In this document: piece by piece, positions 58,818-64,000 of the stretch
How positions within the stretch are numbered: the stretch's first letter is position 1
Layout of the letters: every line of letters starts with the position of its first letter
DNA from: Nymphaea colorata
Taxonomy: Eukaryota > Streptophyta > Magnoliopsida > Nymphaeales > Nymphaeaceae
NCBI RefSeq assembly: GCF_008831285.2
Contig: NC_045146.1
Location: forward strand, 3,190,001 to 3,254,000
Direction of reading: 5' to 3'
Length of the DNA: 64,000 nucleotides
Notes under the pieces: model-generated
What the model was told of the DNA's origin: nothing
The model's input: only the letters and a program-made list of their open reading frames with translations
Database searches by the model: none
Position numbers and translations under genes: made by a program

Positions 58818-61800
58818 GACGTCCTAAGATCCAAGTCTTAGGTAAACGGCTCGGTCAAACCTGACCGAGCTCTTGAGTCAAACAAACCGAAGTGAGGGCG
58901 GGTCCCCTCACAAGGTCCCCACCCTGGGTTCAAAAGATCCAGGGGCTCGAACCTTTCCTTTGCGCGTGGGCACTAGGCCCGTTTTGCTTTATGAATAACG
59001 AGTAAATAAAGTTAGTCTTAGGCTTGTTAATATTAGGATTCGAGGTAGGAACCTAGCCTAGCGGGTTGTGCTTGGCGTTTTGGATTTGGGTCTTGGGTAG
59101 AGAGTGAGATCTGGATTGTAGACTCGCTCAGATAGGATTAGTATAAATTTATTTGGATCAATGTATTTCGCATCAAATATTAAGGAATTAAGCTCATTTG
59201 CGAACTTGGGTTCTCTCTCCTCCGTGCGAGGTTTGGCTCTCCCTCCTCATTCTCGAGGATCTCTGAATCTGAAATCAAAGCACAGCCCTTGCTCGTGAGT
59301 GCAAGCTTGTGCCCTCTCATCCCCTCGCGCCCCCTTCTACCGTGGCGTTTCTTCCTCCTTGAAGAACTCGGAGCACCGGCGGTGAACCAGCCAGCGCTCG
59401 GGTTAGAAGGCTTGCGGCGGATCTTCTTCCTCACCGGCGAAGGTCCCTCCCTTGTCCCCGGCTTCTTCCCCATCCGAACAGCAGTACTGCAGAAACCAGC
59501 ACCTTCTTCACGGTCACGGTGAAGTTGAAAGGCCGGCGCTGCAGCAGGGAAGGTTGAATCTTGAAAACGGATTCAACATCGACGGTGAAAGGTTAGTAGT
59601 TTGGTTTCAAAGCTTTCTCCAAATTGATTAGATTCTCGATCTAGAGGAGAGCATTCCCAGGTTCACGTTCTTCTCTCGGCCTACCCGAGAGCAGATCTTG
59701 AGATTCTCCGGTGAAGACTCTCTCTAGACGCGATTCAATCCATTTTGAGGAAGTAATGCTACCGGCGACTTAACCGCGCCCAAGTTCGGTTGGCGATTGA
59801 GGAAACGGCCACGAATCCGAGTTAGATCCTACGGCATGTTTCTGCCAACCTGCCCCTCGGTATAGCAGAGCCCACTCTGCTATATTGAGAGCTTTATCTG
59901 TGGAATATCATCATTCGGACTCTTGCTGGAAGCGCTAGCCTCCAAGCATCGTATTGGTATATTCCGAGCCCCATCCAACGGTGGAATAGAGAGTTCGGTT
60001 GTTAGCCGGAATTCTGCTGTTTCTCCGATCTGTCCTGCACTTTCCGGCCGGTTCGTGATTCCAGGCGTGAAAGGACGAAATTGCCCTTGCTCCAGAGAAA
60101 GCCCTAGTGAAGACGTCGGGGGCACCTTGGACAATTTGGGAGGCGTCGCTCAAATCGCGCTACCGATCGCACCAAGCTCGAACCCACTTGACTTCGGCTG
60201 AACCAGGTAAGTTCATTCTCGTCCCTTGATCCTGTCACGTGTCATCCATCTGAGCCATCTTCCCCAACCCGAAAACTAGTTACTTTCGGAGTGTCCCACG
60301 TAGAGTAACTTTAGGAACACGTCCCCCTTGAGTCTAGGAACCTTGATGCCACCTCGCACCTTTTGCTTGTTGCTCGGTCTTCCCCTTAGTCGTGTGAAGT
60401 TGTGGCCTCACATCTGGCCACGTGTCATCATCTCAAGCGTCACGACCCAGCCCTTCCCCCACCTCGTCAAGTCTCTTTCCCACTAAGCGCTCGAGTCTTG
60501 CCACCTCGCCCTTGCTTTTTCCCCTCTTGGCGCCCCACTTCCCCAACTCGCGTCCTCTTTTCCTAACTTTTAGGACAAGTCCCCTTAGGACTCGCACAAC
60601 TCCTTGGCCACCTTTCCACTTAGCCAAACCGCAGTAGTTCTCCACCCTTCATCTGTCCACGTGTCGCCATCTCCCCTTCTTCGAAGCCCACTAAGCTACA
60701 TCATGTAGCTATCTCCCCTTTTGCCCGATTCTAGTCTAGGTTCATTCCCCTTCTCTTTAGGAAAGCACTTTACCTTTCCCTTGTTGATAGGCACCCCCTT
60801 AACGCACTCTAGCTGACCCGTTCATCTTGCCAAGTGGCAAGCATCCAGGCCCTCACCTACTCGACCTAACCCACTTGATCCTAACCCAGCTAGATCTTGA
60901 TCGGACCTAGCCTAGTCAACCCTTCTAGGTTTTGACCCAAGTTGACTGAACCCGACCTGACCTAGCCTAGTAGGAACTCGGTCAAACCCGAGCTACCTTA
61001 GGTTGAACCCAGTGACTCGAGCTTAACTCGAGTGTCCCGTTGACCATACCCAACCGAGCTCACTTGTGATCTCTCTTCCTCTCCAACCGGATCACTAAGT
61101 CCCAACACCCGAGCCTTGTCTTAGCCTCTCTTGCTTCCTCTTCTACCTTTCGGCTTAGCCCATCTAGTAGCTAGGTTAACCTATCTTCCGCACCTTAGCT
61201 CTGCTTCCTCTAGCCTACCCGAGCCCTTAACCTCACTTCGCTTAACCAGCCTACCCGTAGAGCCCTGCCCGTCCAAGCTAACCCGACCTTAGCTAGGGAC
61301 TAGGAACAGCCGGAGACGCTAGCCGCTCGCTAGCCGTCGTCGGCCAGCTCCTCGGCCACCCGCGCCGTCGTCGGTATCATCTGCCGATAACCGTGGCCGA
61401 GCCACTTCCAGCGCCAGGTAGGTAGGCACTGCCGCAAGGCTTTCGCCCCCCTCGGCCGCGCCGCATCTCGTAGGCGCATCACAGACGACAGGCGGTCGTC
61501 TGCATCTTCCAACAACGCTGCGGCTCCCCGTCCGCGCCATAGGCGACAGGAGGCCGCGCACCCAGCTCGACGCCAGCAGCAAGCATCCGTCTCGGCTGCT
61601 CGTCCGCAGGCTCGCCCACAACAGCAGGCGACTGTTTTCGGCAGCGTACTGCCAGTCAGCGCCGACAGCAGGCGGCTGTCTCGGCCAGCATTCTGTCCAC
61701 GCCCGTTCGACAGCAGGAGGCTGTCCAGGCCGCGCGCTTCACGCCGGCCCGTGAGCTGCAATACCCGGGGCCTAGGTATTCTACCCCGTGGTCTCTCAGC

Positions 61801-62334
61801 ACAGCCAAGGCAGCGCCTTGGCCGGTAACACTCTTCAGCCCTTGTAGATTCGGGGAGGGTGTTGATTCTGTTTTTGCATTAGGATTTCATTTAGTTTGAT
61901 TAATTTGTTGTTTTAGCCCAGGCTTCGGCCAAGCTCCTCTCTGTGGCACCTCGAGGGCCTTATTGCTCGAGACACGGTCGCAAGGAGCAGACCTACCCAT
62001 TTGCTTTCGTTGGGTGTGGTTTGTCCGTTAGAGTGGTTTGCATGGTTTGGTGTGTTTGTGAGTGAGTTGAGAGTAATCTTTGTATCGCTCGCGTTTGTAC
62101 TAGCCTGTAACCCCTGTAGTAATTTGTAGTAGGTTATTCCGTAGTTAGGTTGGGAAACTTAACCCTGTGTAACTCTGTCCTAGGGATTTTTGCGCCGGGG
62201 TTTGTCCGGCCGGGTAGATTATTTGTATTCAATTTTACTTAGGAATTTTGGTTTTTAGGTAGTACTCAAGTCGGTCTTGGCAGTAGGAGCGTCTTGGTTG
62301 GGAAATTCTGACCTAATCGGGACGAGTCCTAACA
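58526..62334 (+). repeat. Gypsy 3' LTR, 3,809 bp
   Basis: One base longer than the 5' LTR because of an extra C in a C-run near 61450. Its first 292 bp encode the last 97 residues and stop of pol. It carries the same TATA box (59142) and donor (60207), so it can in principle drive transcripts into the right flank. Confidence 0.95.
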
Positions 62335-62588
62335 CCGCACCACCAGTCTGCCACCGTCGCTGCTCCTAAAACAGATATTGAAATAACACGTAAGGGTTTC
62401 TCTTTACTTGTGGATGCCAACAGACACCATCGCCACTGCCACCGTCACCGCATCGCCGTTGCTAACCTGCCACAGTCGAGGTCTTTTGCTCCTTGCTTTG
62501 CCGTAGAGGTTTGAGATCCATCTCTGTTATATGCCCAACAATGTGATGTGGTATAAATATAAATGCATATTCCTTTCTTCTTCTTGTA
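62335..62588. repeat. Tandem array, end of unit 6
   Basis: Begins with the gypsy duplication CCGCA and continues the interrupted unit: CACCAGTCTGCCACCGTCGC, ATAACACGTAAGGG, AACCTGCCACAGTCGAGG and the TATA-like GGTATAAATATAAATGCATA. It ends at CTTCTTCTTGTATC, the usual unit end. The array does not continue beyond. Confidence 0.88.
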
Positions 62589-64000
62589 TCCTCAAGTATA
62601 CTAAAGTCTGCATACTAAAGTCTGCTTATAAGTTATAAGTAACTTCAGGTGTTGACAGCACAGTAGATGACTGGATAATGTTCTAATGTGCTTTCAAGTG
62701 TCTCAATTTCTTACTACTTGCTAGCTTTCTTATATTAGTTGATCTGATTGATTACAGGTCGTTACTTGTGGAAACGTTCCCTTGGGATCATCATTCCAAC
62801 AAATCCCTAGGTGTGTCTATACTTCAACAAGCTTATGTGGGTATAGAGGCTGGGATTCCAAAGCTGCTAATGCTAAGCATCGTCGCTTTACTCGGGGACT
62901 TAGATCTTTAGAGGTTGGTTGTAGATTTTTATGCTTACCATGTTTACTGGATTCAAAAACTATTATCCTTTCCCAATTTAAACTCTCATGGTTTTTTGTC
63001 AGACAAGTACAATGTCTGCTTCTTTTTCAGTTCTTCTGCATTCTTCACATTGCTTTTTGAACACAAGCCGCTGAAAGTGTAACGTGTGGGTGACTTTTTA
63101 TTGCTTTCAGTTGAGAACTTGTATCCCATTGAATTTGTGAGGAAGCAATTCCTATACTACATTTTTGTATTTTGGCATGTAACATGAAGTCACTTTTCAG
63201 GTTTTTCATGCCCTTTTCTTTCCCCTCAAAACAAGAATATCTGTTTGCAGGGATGTCTACAAGGTGCATGGTCATTGTGGAGAGAAAAAATATCAGTGTC
63301 TGAGAAATGAATGCAGTAGCCATTTATCTACGGGATTGTGTACTTTCATAGGATTTTTTTCTTCCATCTTAAAGACCTGTTATTAGGCTGCTTAGGAGAT
63401 ATGTGACATAATTGAGCTTGTCTGAAACCAATGATGTCAAATTCTTCTTTTGTGTACCTTTCTATAATTATTTAATGAATTGAACACTATAAGATTTAAG
63501 TGCTTCCAACGGAACTTATTATGTCTTATTGTTTTTTCGCTCTCATAGATGGCTGTTTGCAATGTTAAAATGACAGTATCAGCAGTATCGGTTTGCTAAC
63601 CAATACCATGTATTGACCAATATGTGTCGATACATACCAGCCCATAATGGGTAAAAACGAAAACCTAAATTGGGCTTATATAATGTGGACAAGGGGCCAA
63701 TAAAACATACTGTTGATACCAGCCATTATGCTCCAATGTGGAGTTATATTAATAACATTGGTCATTTGAAATAGAACTACATTATTGCATTTGTTGGGAA
63801 TGAGGTTGCTTTGTTGCAAGGGCTTTATTTGTCATATAACTAAAGCTATTCATTGCTTTAATTGTAGTGAGCAAAGTTAGATTCCATTAGATCATCTTGT
63901 CTTTTGGCACCTGTTGAGAAGTTGATTGCATTAACTTTTATCGCAAAGTTGCTCAATACAACTATGATATAACTAAATTTTTGTTACAGTACATACAAAA
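62589..64000. other. Right flank, possibly part of a host gene
   Basis: AT-rich single-copy-looking DNA with a 14-bp direct duplication (TACTAAAGTCTGC with its leading A) at about 62597-62624. Apart from the candidate exon at 62758-62913 and a low-complexity GTATCGG/ATACC patch at about 63570-63760, nothing is recognised. T-rich stretches before several AG words could be further splice acceptors. Confidence 0.35.
62758..62913 (+). other. Candidate host exon, 156 bp
   Basis: Preceded by a good acceptor (CTGATTGATTACAG) and followed by TTAGAG then GTTGGT, a usable donor. The interval is exactly 52 codons and open in one frame (with LGSSFQQIPRCVYTS and DSKAANAKHRRFTRGLRSLE). That composition, rich in Ser, Arg and Lys and poor in acids, would suit an organelle-targeting presequence. 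No family was recognised and no neighbouring exon is certain. Confidence 0.25.

Larger units (their letters stand above)
49288..62334 (+). mobile_element. Young Ty3/gypsy chromovirus-type LTR retrotransposon, 13.0 kb
   Basis: 5' LTR 49288-53095, primer site, gag-pol 53632-58817, polypurine tract, 3' LTR 58526-62334. The LTRs start TGTTACGG and end CCTAACA, and the flanking duplication is CCGCA (49283-49287 and 62335-62339). The order protease, RT, RNase H, integrase plus a C-terminal chromodomain-like segment places it among chromoviruses; the exact clade is not claimed. The 3.8-kb LTRs are long for the group. The LTRs differ by roughly 20 substitutions and one indel by eye (about 0.5%), nearly all transitions, so insertion is recent. 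It lies in unit 6 of the tandem array. Confidence 0.95.

Overview
The window looks like nuclear DNA of a flowering plant. It is AT-rich overall and full of dinucleotide microsatellites. It has GC-rich islands over two plant-type genes, an Ty1/copia and a Ty3/gypsy retrotransposon that both use an initiator-methionine-tRNA primer site, a plant L1 LINE tail, hAT-type MITEs and one near-intact hAT element. The strong GC of the two single-copy genes recalls monocots or early-diverging angiosperms, but the species cannot be named from sequence alone. Nothing prokaryotic or organellar was seen.

Left part (1-29 kb): sparse single-copy DNA with two believable host genes, both on the minus strand. One is a trihelix (SIP1/ASIL-like) transcription factor at 14440-15342, with a GC-rich upstream region and perhaps a 4.3-kb intron that removes only the last codons. 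The other is a small PADRE/DUF4228 protein at 20811-21323. Around them lie short dispersed repeats: a 188-bp hAT-like MITE family, a 300-bp AT-rich MITE family, two simple-sequence families (CTCGAG-rich and ATCCGAAT-rich) that share a TAGGG-TG-type end, a GGCCGGGTACC-rich family and two possible SINEs.

Middle part (29-40 kb): a graveyard of retroelements. It holds an eroded plus-strand copia with a MITE inside it, a gypsy gag-protease-RT piece bounded on both sides by the same kind of (CT)n(TA)n repeat, an L1 3' end, and a more complete minus-strand copia (35081 to about 39785) with LTRs, primer site, polypurine tract and a broken pol.

Right part (40-64 kb): a tandem array of about six units of 542-583 bp. 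It was split first or second by a 5,766-bp hAT transposon (41920-47685, perfect 8-bp target duplication CGTAAGGG, transposase with a single internal stop). It was also split by a 13,047-bp chromodomain-type Ty3/gypsy element (49288-62334, 5-bp duplication CCGCA, 3.8-kb LTRs differing at only about 20 sites, gag-pol with one stop and one frameshift). Removing both insertions restores a continuous array. The gypsy pol frame runs across the polypurine tract and ends inside the 3' LTR, and each LTR carries a TATA box and a consensus splice donor. Beyond the array is a possible host exon at 62758-62913.

The genes do not form one pathway. The host genes are independent, and most of the information in the window is the layered history of transposable elements.
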